DNA of 64,000 nucleotides from contig JAVVLW010001477.1 in assembly GCA_034401795.1 (NCBI GenBank), positions 84,001-148,000 on the forward strand, read 5' to 3'. Both the position numbers and the translations under genes were made by a program. This document shows, one piece after another, positions 1 through 8,081 of the stretch. The notes below the pieces were generated by a model. It was not told where the DNA came from, made no database searches, and was given only the letters and a program-made list of their open reading frames with translations. The stretch is from Chaetoderma sp. LZ-2023a (lineage: Eukaryota; Mollusca; Caudofoveata; Chaetodermatida; Chaetodermatidae). How positions within the stretch are numbered: the first letter of the stretch is position 1; the number at the start of each line of letters is the position of its first letter.

Positions 1-99
1 TGGTCAGAAGCGTGTGCGTGGCTCCTCGCTGTTAGACCAGAGCTCTCCGTGGACAAGACGGCCGCCGGTAACCCTCGGGCATGGTTATAGGCGAAGCCG

Positions 100-939
100 T
101 TGGCCAGCATGACTCTGTCTCTGCCGTATGCTGAGCATATCTTAGATATGTTCTCGGCAGCAGAGGAGTCGATCAGACCGAGAGGTCGCCTCACAAAGGC
201 CCCCCGCGAAGTAGCTAGGCGATGTCGAGTTACTGCTAGTCAGTATGCTCGATATGGCCTAGCACCCAGACTGAGCGCGGACGACCGCGCCGCTCTGGTG
301 GAAGATATGCGGTCGGGTTCCCGTGCTGACATGGGAGCGTTGTGCACGGGCGCTATGCGCTCGGCGAATGCCGCCTTGCGTGACACCGAGGAGAGGTCGC
401 GAGCGGCGATTAGTGCACTGTCGCATGTCTCTCAGCTGCTATCGGGGGTGGTAGCAGCGTCGGTGCAGCAACAGCCTAGCCCCGTGACAGTCCAACGAGC
501 CATCCAGGATGGCATCAACCTGCCATTGGACTGTCTGACTAGGTCGGTCACAAAGTCACTGAGAACGAGGCGCACTTTTGCATTGGACAATTTGTGCCCG
601 TCTCAGGAGCTCAAGTCGCGCTTGTTGCAAGCGCCGATGGCGGGCCCTGGGCTCTTTGGAGGTGAAGGTTGTCGGCAGCTCCAGGAGACAGTGACTTTGG
701 TGAACAACCAGAGGGCACTGCGCGCACAGTTTGAAGTGCAGAGAACATGTGCGTGTTCAGCCCTCGGCTGCTCGACAGCAGTACGCTCGTGGCGGTGCTG
801 GCAGTGTCAGAGGCCAGCAGGCCGGCCGGTTTCAGAGACCGCGTCGGCTGCGCCAGCAGCAGCGTGCTGTTGTACGTCAGCCAGCGCCTCGTGGTGCACG
901 TGGCGCTGGTCGCGGCGCACGAGGAGCGGCGCGTGGTAA
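100..939 (+). pseudogene. gag-like ORF of the first DIRS element
   Basis: An open frame of 279 residues lies upstream of the DIRS reverse transcriptase, where the gag-like ORF sits in this family. Residues ~180-210 read RRTFALDNLCPSQELKSRLL and then GPGLFGG, a style I associate with DIRS ORF1 proteins. The last ~40 residues are Cys- and Trp-rich with no obvious pattern, and a frame change near 740-780 probably puts them out of register. This stretch is clearly richer in G+C and CpG than the RT region. The start at 100 is only the first Met of the frame, and another in-frame Met lies a few codons downstream. The function, probably a nucleocapsid-like RNA-binding protein, is inferred from position. 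Confidence 0.55.
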
Positions 940-1031
940 CCGGGCCTGATGCAAGAAAATTTTTTCCGGTTATCACAAGTACCACTCGGGTGTTGTCACT
1001 CGTACTATAGACACTCCCACTTCTAAAATTT

Positions 1032-2127
1032 ATGAGCACCCCGTCAACCCTAGGTGCACCAGTGGGAGGTTGTTTGACTTGCCACATTCAGAAGTGGGGG
1101 CGGTTAATTCAGGACCGCTTAGTCTTGCAATGGCTTTCGCACGGATACAGTCCAGAATGGATAAGAGGTCCGCCATTGCATCTGTCTCTGGTACCGGTCT
1201 GGACTCAAATTCCAAGAGATCCAGACAAGCGGTTGTGCATAGAAGAGGAGATAGAATCTCTAATTCTAAAGGAAGCAATTCAACTGGCGCAGGATTGCCC
1301 GGGCTTCTATTCAACCATGTTTCTTGTGGCAAAGAACACCGGGGGGGTGGAGACCAATTCTCAACCTCAAACCTCTAAACAAGTTTTTAGACACACCGAG
1401 TTTCAAAATGGAAACGGTAAGATCGGTGTTGTTGGGGTTAGAGAAGGGGATGTGGACGGCATCTATAGATCTCAAGGATGCTTATTTCCACATTCCAATT
1501 GCAAGGAGTTTTCGTCGGTTCCTGAGATTTGCTCTTCATGGACGCCAATGGGAATTCAAGGTTCTTCCATTCGGCATCTCGACGGCTCCAAGGGTCTTCA
1601 CTCGAGTGGTTCTTGCTATCACGGCATACCTCCGCAGGAGAAATATAGCTGTTCACACTTACATAGATGACTGGTTGCCGAAAGCACACAACCCAGAAAG
1701 TTTGACAGCAAATCTGGAGATAGTTTTGAAAACTATCACAGATTTAGGCTGGATAATCAACTTTCAGAAATCAGAGCTGACTCCATCCCAGAAGTTTGTT
1801 TGCCTCGGTATGTTCTTCGATCTGGAGATAGGACATGTTTATCCGTCCCAGGAGAGAGTGGAAGGTCTCCTCTCGTGCATTCAGTTGGTTTGCAACAGTC
1901 GTTATATTCTAGCACGGGTCTATCAGAATGTTAGGTCTGATGGTTTCAATGGAACCAGTCATTCCTCATGCGGCCTTACGCAGGCGGCCAATTCAATTGT
2001 TTCTCATGACTCAGTGGACGCAGAGTTCAGGATCACTGGACTCGCGCATTCAAGTGTTGGACCCTCTCATTCATCACCTTCATTGGTGGATGGAGAGAGG
2101 AAATCTGGCGTCCCCACCCTCAAGTAA
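1032..2127 (+). pseudogene. DIRS reverse transcriptase, frameshifted
   Basis: The RT copies element RNA into cDNA. It is spread over three frames. The first (1032-~1340) has the lead-in IEEEIESLILKEAI and YSTMFLVAKNTGG. The second (~1340-1890) has WRPILNLKPLN, SIDLKDAYFHIPI (the first catalytic Asp), LPFGISTAPRVF and YIDDWL (catalytic Asp pair, about 1665). The third (~1890-2127) carries the thumb, with LMVSMEPVIPHAALR and HHLHWW. A run of Gs near 1337-1347 is the likely site of the first frameshift. The motifs match DIRS/Ngaro RTs better than LINE RTs, because YIDDWL with this spacing precedes an RNase H and then a tyrosine recombinase. Confidence 0.88.
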
Positions 2128-2774
2128 CGATGTTTACGGATGCATCGATGGAGGGTTGGGGAGCTTGCCTGGAAGAAGCCACTATATCAGGGCTTTGGAA
2201 TCTGGAACAGTCAAAGGAACATATCAACATGCTAGAATTGCGGGCAGTAATTCTAGGCTTGGAACACTTCTTAGTGGAAGTGGAGGGAAAATTTGTGATG
2301 ATACGTTCAGACAACTCTACAGTAGTGAGTTACATAAACCGCCAGGGTGGAACGAAGTCGCCCATTCTCTGTATGATGACATGGAAGCTGCTTTGCTGGT
2401 GCATGGATCATATGATCACCTTGAAAGCAGTTCATATTCCGGGAAGGCTGAATCTGTTAGCAGACTCATTGATCCGAAGGATGAGTATTCTGCCTACGGA
2501 ATGGCAACTAAATCGATGTGTGGCGGATCACCTGTTCAATCATTGGGGAAAGGCCAACATAGATTTGTTCGCAATGAAGAAGAATGCGAAGATGATGACG
2601 TACGTTTCTCCGATTCCAGATCCAAGCGCTATCGCAATAGATGCGCTAGCTATCAGTTGGAAGGGAATGTATGCATACGCATACCCTCCAACAATCCTGA
2701 TTCCAAGGATTCTTCAGAAGATCAGACAAGAGGAATGCCAAGTGCTTCTGAACGGCCCGAATTGGCCAAGCTGA
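2127..2774 (+). pseudogene. DIRS RNase H and connection region
   Basis: RNase H degrades the RNA strand of the RNA/DNA hybrid during cDNA synthesis. The frame opens with FTDASMEGWGACL (first acidic residue), continues with MLELRAVILGLEHFL (catalytic Glu) and IRSDNSTVVSYINRQGG (catalytic Asp), and ends the domain with HIPGRLNLLADSLIR (last Asp). Downstream come ILPTEWQLN, NIDLFA and MYAYAYPPTILIP, the linker typical of DIRS polyproteins. All acidic residues of the RNase H fold are present. An in-frame stop follows near 2771, after which the same frame stays readable (MDNIIFQGKTLHNNP) until it overlaps the recombinase. Confidence 0.88.
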
Positions 2775-2849
2775 TCATGGTTTACGGATCTGCTGAACCT
2801 TCTGGTTTGCAATCCGGTTCCTCTGCCGCTGATGGACAATATTATCTTC

Positions 2850-3943
2850 CAGGGCAAGACCCTTCACAACAATCCGTCAATGTTTCAATTGACTGCATGG
2901 ATGTTGTCAAACAATCCGCGATTAAGGAGGGGTTTTCTGAGCAAGCAGCCAATTTCATGGCCAGAGCCAGAAGGTGGTCAACCTCCAGAGCTTATAATTA
3001 TAAAATCAACAGATTTGCAGAATGGTGCTCAAAGAGATGTATCAATCCGATGGAAGCCTCTATTCAGGTAGTAGCTGATTTTCTCTGTCACCTGTATGAT
3101 GCCTATGGTCTTAAACCTGATTCTATTGCTGGATACAAATCAGCATTGATGACTGTTATCCCTTGCTTGGCAAAGCGGGGAAGTGATGAAGTAAGTGTTT
3201 TAAATACTCTTATTAAAGGTATGGGCAATCTCAGACCAAAAAATCCTCCACTGACACCGTCATGGAGTCTTTCCCTGGTTCTGCAGGTTTTGAGTGATAA
3301 ACCTTTTGAACCACTTAGTGCTATATCTGTAAAATTATTGACACTTAAAACTGTATTTTTAGTTGCGGCAGCATCAGCCAGACGCAGGAGTGAAATTCAT
3401 GCCTTGTCTGCTGAGCCTGACCGTTATATAGTTACAGGTGAAGGCCTTAAGCTTCCACCAAGATTGAATTTCTTGGCTAAGAATCAATCTTTAAAGTATC
3501 CGGGTAAACCTATTATTTTACCTGCCATAACCAGATATGATCCTGGTGCTAAAGTATGGTGTCCTGTCCGTGCTTTAAATAAGTACAAGAGAAGAACTCA
3601 GATTTGGCGGACGGACCCATGTTCCCTATGGTTGTCATATATTGAACCCCATGGTAGGGCGTCAAGAGACACTATTTCCAGATGGATAGTAGAATGTATT
3701 CAATTCTGTCATAAGACAGCCACTGGAATCCAAGTAGATAGAGCCAAAGCTCATAGTGTCCGTGGTGTGGTAACGTCCACGGCATTATTTAATGGTGTTT
3801 CTATTGAAGACATTATGTCAGTAGCCCAGTGGCACTGTGAATCAAGTTTTACTGACCATTACCTTCGTGACACTTCTAACCCGCTCGCCGTCTCAGTCCT
3901 CAGAAAATACAATATTAATGTAGAGGTTTATGTTTGTAAATAG
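2850..3943 (+). CDS. DIRS tyrosine recombinase
   Basis: The recombinase inserts the circular cDNA into the genome. The real domain starts near 2850-2900. The long open frame reaching back to 1928 covers RT thumb and then antisense-like reading over RNase H. The N-terminal SAM-like core-binding part includes RRWSTSRAYNYKINRFAEWC and VVADFLCHLYDAYG. The catalytic part shows ASARRRSEIHAL (Arg I), AHSVRGVV (His-x-x-Arg), the Trp of VAQWHCESSFTDHYLRD and the nucleophilic Tyr in HYLRD. The domain is open to its stop at 3941-3943, so this is the best-preserved part of the element. Confidence 0.88.
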
Positions 3944-4487
3944 TTTTCCTCCTCTGCTATTTACAAATATCACATTTGTTGGTAGGGTATCCCTACTATT
4001 AGCTGGTACAATTCTCTTCATCCGATGGGGGAAGAGATGAGTGCCGCGTCCAAGACATCAGAGGTCAGTGGTTATGACCATTTAAAAAAAAATTCTTGGT
4101 GATGGTGTCATTTTTATTTTTAATATGGTGATGGTTAATGTCTCTTAATTGTGTTTTTTTCAGAGAGTTTTTGAAATAGAAGCAATTCTTCTTTCCAATG
4201 TCTAGTAATACTTTTCATTAAGTATTAGAGAGCATGCTAGTCATTTAGAGCAGCGTTTTTTCCTAACCTTCCTCAGAAAGGGGGGGGAGCGCATTTGCCT
4301 TTTGATCAATCTCTCTTCATTGGTCGATTATCCGATGCAAAATTCTATTCCTGGTTGTGGTTTCAGTCACAATTTCAGATGTTTTAAATCTCTTGAGAAT
4401 TCAAAGAGCCTAGTCTCTTCGAGGGTGTGCTGGTTTTCAGGAACTTGCCTCCCTCCCACCAAAATTTACTTTCAAATTCTGTTTTTT
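3944..4487 (+). other. DIRS 3' non-coding region
   Basis: This stretch lies between the recombinase stop and the internal complementary region. It contains poly(A)/poly(T) tracts (4083-4091) and a G run (4280-4287), with no recognisable gene. The 73-residue open frame at 4302 has no family signature. Confidence 0.6.
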
Positions 4488-4590
4488 ATCAAGAGTGTTA
4501 GGGAGGTAAGTATGTTCTCATGATGTGAAATAAGTAAATTTATCAAATTTCTTTTTCACGAGTGAGATGACATACTTACCTCCCTAACAG
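4488..4590 (+). repeat. DIRS internal complementary region
   Basis: The left part (about 4497-4530) carries TGTTAGGGAGGTAAGTATGT. The right part (4531-4588) is an exact reverse complement of 4812-4870, the outer end of the right terminal repeat. In DIRS-1-type elements such a region is complementary to both outer ends and templates closure of the circle. The left part should then match the left outer end, which is outside the window. Confidence 0.8.
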
Positions 4591-4871
4591 GATCCCGGCC
4601 TCGCCACCCCACGGAGGCCTGGTCCTTTGGTTATTGAATAGTTGCTTCTATATCAGCCAATATTTAGTAACGGAAGTACTGGTGTGCGCATGCGCAGTGG
4701 GTGGTGTTTGTCATGTGCATGACTGTGTACTTCCACCTGCCCATTAGGGGCACCTAACTTTTTATAATTCTGAATATTATTGAATTTAGAGCCGATATAC
4801 TAGTATATCAAGAGTGTTAGGGAGGTAAGTATGTCATCTCACTCGTGAAAAAGAAATTTGATAAATTTACT
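4591..4871 (+). repeat. right terminal repeat of the first DIRS element
   Basis: The repeat runs from the end of the internal complementary region to the point where polymerase coding sequence resumes. It contains a perfect 12 bp palindrome TGCGCATGCGCA at 4685-4696 (an NRF-1-type site) and ends with GGAGGTAAGTATGTCATCTC followed by the inverted arm. Confidence 0.75.
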
Positions 4872-5793
4872 TACTCTGAGGACAGACTTCCATCCGATTC
4901 CCTGGTTCGGTATTTGTATGAGCCTGGTGAGTTGGAGGGTGGACGTAGGCCGGCGACTGACCCCAACTGACTTGCGCTTGCGCTGGTTGAACCATGGTAG
5001 GCAGTGCCGCGTTTGGGCTGTGATACTCGATGGGCTCGGTGTGGACATCATCTTGTAGCACATATCTCTTATCGTAATAGGCGGAGAGACCAAGTTTTTC
5101 CTGTTCATACATCACCGTACCCTGGTTGCGAAGATGGAGGCCTCGATTGGTGGCTCTGTCAACTACACCATGGAGGGCGCTGTAGAACCTCTGCCAGGAG
5201 ACGTCATTCTCCCATTTAGACATTCCTTTGGTCGAGCATTTCACTTGCAAGTTCCTGCTGTTCCAGCGGTCTGTAGTCTCCACATAGTAGCACTTGGAGC
5301 AGAGAGCAATACCACGAGTGCCTTCGAACTCGAGCTTGAACAATCCCGGAGTGCGGTTAGACCATTTGTCCCATGCCAACCAGTCCCGTTTGCAGGCCTC
5401 ATACTCCGTTTTCATCTCTGGGCATATCACCTCATCGAGGTTGGAGCCTGCTGTGGCGATATAGGCAGAATCGGTGTCCATCTGCAGGTACTCGAAGCTG
5501 TCACGAGCTACGTAGTGGTCGAGGAAGTCGTAGTAGATGTCCAGCATTCGCAGCTTCGTGAGTCGTATACTGCTATACCCACCTGGAAGGGGCGACGAAT
5601 GGTGATTTTTATCCTTATGGCTCTGCAACTCGTAAGAATCACCGATGTCTAGATCCTCGAACTGTGCACTACGCAAGGCTCTGTCTACTGCTCGTTCATC
5701 CTCAGTGAAGCTTGTGTTGGTATGAGTTTCTAATGCCTCGATCAGCTTCCCATATACACTGTTGACGAGGAGTTTGAAGAGATCAGCCAACAA
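4867..5793 (-). pseudogene. C-terminal half of the family B polymerase (longest open piece)
   Basis: This 308-residue open stretch holds palm motif B (KLLVNSVYGKL, residues ~7-17) and motif C (YLQMDTDSAY, near residue 105, with both catalytic Asp). It then has the thumb-side region with FKLEFEGTRGIALCSKCYYVE and the C-terminal KLGLSAYYDKRYVLQDD. Motif A is upstream in a different frame. The last ~30 residues are low in similarity to the family and run into the DIRS end, so the natural C-terminus may be lost. The open frame on the opposite strand (5134-5652) is a shadow of it. Confidence 0.82.
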
Positions 5794-6208
5794 GGCTTTA
5801 CTTTTGTCAACATCCCCGGTACGACATGCCTCAATAACAGAGTCTACAAACCATTCAAAAGGTTTCTGCGAGGTGTAGTCTATAGTGCAATAGATAGCAG
5901 TAATCTCTAACCCGTGGGAAAGGTATCACTTGAGAGTTGGTGCATACAATACCCTCTTCTTACCAGAGAGTGCACCAACGAGCTTGCTAGTTGTAGACTT
6001 GGCGACGTGTTTTATCAAGGTATGCAAGCATCTCCGAAGGTATAGCCTCTTCTGAGATCTCACCATTATAGAAGATGGGAGACATCTGCTCGAATGTTGG
6101 CCAAAGCTTTAGGTACCTCAATGTCGACCTCAGCAAACCCGAACCAACAATCCGCTACTAGATCCTCTTAAAGCGTTCAATATCACTGGTTACACAACCA
6201 CCCCACCG

Positions 6209-6800
6209 TCATACAGTTTCTTTACCACAAGGCATTGCTTGGGCCATGGTTGACAAATACAGACCATTCGCATCATAACCAAGGAGACGTTGACATACTC
6301 GCTTACCGTGGCGAATTCGAGTAACACCCAACTCATGGTATCTTGTGAACACGATGCTGGGTCCACTGACAGCGACACCCTTTAACATCTCGTAAGCTTC
6401 CTTGCCTGGAGGGTAAAGGCTAATATCCGGCTCATGTTCAGCAGTACCATGATGTAAGTACTGAAGCGACACACCAGGAAGTGACACCGCATCCTTCAGA
6501 ATGTCAATATCTCGTTCTGTGTAGAATTCTCACATCTTCTCTAAGGCTTCAATGAATGGGGTAACATCCAAGTTGTTGTAATATCGCAACTAGTCAGCAA
6601 ACATCTTCATCCCCAGATCTCTGAAGGTCTGTTTACAAGCTTTCCACTCTGACAACTCAAGAAGGTAACCACCTTTGAGCTTGGACCACCACGCAGGATA
6701 ATCAGACAGCCATGGAACTGGTATACTGTCAGTTGTCAGATCATAACCATCTATGGAAGCCCACTCGATCCAACGCTCGCCACTGTGACCACACTTTACG
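6209..6800 (-). pseudogene. polymerase motif A and exonuclease-side fragment
   Basis: The frame from about 6800 down reads WIEWASIDGYDL, WWSKLKGGYLLEL, RYYNNLDVTPFIEALEKM and FYTERDIDILKDAVSLPGVS. It is interrupted by two stops (TAG after MKMFAD and TGA after EALEKM). It then runs open to the motif A region HGKRVCQRLLGYDANGLYLS. The YNNLD pattern fits the third exonuclease motif of protein-primed polymerases, and YDANGLYL fits motif A. Confidence 0.75.
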
Positions 6801-6844
6801 TGGTGTATGTGAATTCCTCAGTTTCTCGACTCGTATACAATCCA

Positions 6845-6918
6845 ACGAGTAACCACTGAACTGGCCGGTTGGGGTGGATTTCTATCCACCCCAACCGGCC
6901 AGTTCAGCGGTTACTCGT
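6845..6918. repeat. 34 bp near-perfect hairpin inside the polymerase relic
   Basis: The left arm 6845-6878 and right arm 6885-6918 are reverse complements with one mismatch in 34, separated by a 6-base loop (TTTCTA). The GC-rich centre includes CTGGCCGGTTGGGGTGGA. It interrupts the decayed polymerase frame. A local template switch that copied the strand back on itself would make this shape. Confidence 0.9.
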
Positions 6919-7261
6919 ATGCTGACTGTGGTACCCCAGGGCAATCAATGGTCGTTTTTCCCCCTGTACAGTGGTCAGCATGGCGATGGAGATGACATGC
7001 TTGGGTGAACTGCTGTTGACAGTGTCCGCAGATGAAAATCTGGGCCAGCTTGGAGATGTCCTTAATGAAGAAGGCGTGGTGGTCGTACACTCCTATTGCC
7101 ATGATGGTCGGATAGTGTGCAGGTTTCCTTGTCAGATGCCAGCTACTCTCTTCGGTGGGCTCGTAAATGTGAATCGCTGTGTTCACAAAGATCTCTACCA
7201 TGTCCAGCTGGTCTAGGGACGTCTGCCACAGACCTGTTCGGGCCGTAGAACTGTCTAACAA
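6911..7261 (-). pseudogene. polymerase N-terminal fragment with C2H2-like finger
   Basis: This 116-residue piece contains MVEIFVNTAIHIYEP, HYPTIMAIGVYDHHAFFIKD and a Cys-x2-Cys...His-x3-His pattern (CGHCQQQFTQACHLHRHADH). A zinc finger upstream of the polymerase core occurs in several animal elements with this polymerase type. The piece ends against the 34 bp hairpin. Confidence 0.65.
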
Positions 7262-7265
7262 GCTC

Positions 7266-8081
7266 TCACGCAGGTGCTGTACTTCTATCAGCTCTCGCGC
7301 CCTGGTGGACTACTAAACATCTCCAGAGACACATGTTGTCCTTGTAGGTATCGAGTGCCACCATTCCCTTCCTCCATCTGAGCCAGGCTGGGAGGGGACC
7401 TGTCCCTAGCAGAAGCTGCCGGTCAATGACAACCGTGACCTCAACATTGATTAATCGGATGAAGGCCCACTTAGTTTTGGGTCGATCGATATTGTCTGGG
7501 TCAAGGCGGGCTTGCTCTCCGGCCTCCACCCAGGTCTGGGCTGCCTCTAGTGTGTTTATCTAGGGACTCCCTGGAGCATTCTTGTGAAAGAGCATTACCC
7601 TACCATCATCGATGTGGTGGATTCGATAGTTGTGGGTATACCGAAGGTAGAAGGCATTCTGCAGATTCTGGAGCTTCTCCATGATCCGGCTTGTATTGTC
7701 TCCTTCTATCCTCTGAAGAATGTTCAACATACTGTTCGCCGTCCTCTTCTCTGTCGCCCTCTTACCGAGATGCTCGTTGAGAATCTGCTGACCTTCTTGC
7801 CTCATACTCTGGGATAAGGGTTCAGGGCTTGGCCCCCTCATCAATCATCTTCTGATTCTCTGTAGAAGAGGTAGGCCTTCTTGTGGATGGCTTGTCATCC
7901 AAGTTGCTACAGCTTTGGCGCGTAAGCTGACAGTCATCTCCTCATACAACTGATGAAGCTCACGGAGCAGCTGTGCTTTCTTGTGAGGGATCCATGGATC
8001 CCCAGAGGTGAGCGCCAGAAACCTCCCTGTCTGTTGTGCTCGGGAGTCTCTTTCACCACTCCTCGGCATCGGGGCATGCAA
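7266..8081 (-). pseudogene. N-terminal fragments of the polymerase ORF
   Basis: Three consecutive open pieces (8081-7845, 7844-7560, 7529-7266) share one frame and are separated by stops. The last contains KTKWAFIRLINVEVTVVIDR and ALDTYKDNMCLWRCL, which fits the N-terminus of the polymerase proteins. The first two have no motif I can name (charged, helical, EEMTVSLRAKAVATWM) and may be N-terminal extension or a separate element gene. Confidence 0.5.

Larger units (their letters stand above)
1..4871 (+). mobile_element. DIRS-type tyrosine-recombinase retrotransposon, 5' truncated by the window
   Basis: The order is gag-like region, reverse transcriptase, RNase H and tyrosine recombinase, the arrangement of DIRS elements, which make a circular cDNA and integrate it with the recombinase rather than a DDE integrase. 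The 3' end fits the DIRS-1 plan. An internal complementary region (about 4488-4590) is followed by a terminal repeat ending near 4871, whose last ~58 bp are an exact inverse copy of 4531-4588. Coding frames are broken by frameshifts (about 1337-1347 in a G run, about 1890, 2127) and a stop near 2771, so this copy is inactive. It abuts the DNA polymerase relic at 4867, so it probably inserted there. The left terminal repeat lies outside the window. Confidence 0.9.
4867..8081 (-). pseudogene. protein-primed family B DNA polymerase relic (Polinton/Maverick-, virus- or linear-plasmid-type)
   Basis: Reading from 8081 down, the pieces recall DNA polymerases found in Polinton/Maverick-like elements and related animal elements. 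The N-terminal part contains GMVALDTYKDNMCLWRCLVVH (near 7380-7320) and a C2H2-like finger FICGHCQQQFTQACHLHRH (near 7030-6970). The exonuclease-side motif RYYNNLDV lies near 6580. Polymerase motif A is GYDANGLYLS (near 6270), motif B LLVNSVYGKL (near 5765) and motif C QMDTDSAY (near 5480). The C-terminal EKLGLSAYYDKRYVL is near 5080. The reading frame changes repeatedly and has stops (two between 6488 and 6600), so it is dead. No capsid, integrase or packaging gene is visible nearby, so the parent element cannot be assigned. It ends where the DIRS terminal repeat begins. Confidence 0.8.

Noticed and set aside
1928..2850. N-terminal part of a long 671-residue open frame
   Set aside because: Only 1928-2127 (RT thumb) and the part after about 2850 (recombinase) carry family motifs. 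Between them RNase H is read in another frame.
5134..5652. 172-residue plus-strand open frame
   Set aside because: It is a shadow of the minus-strand polymerase, whose catalytic motifs are clear.
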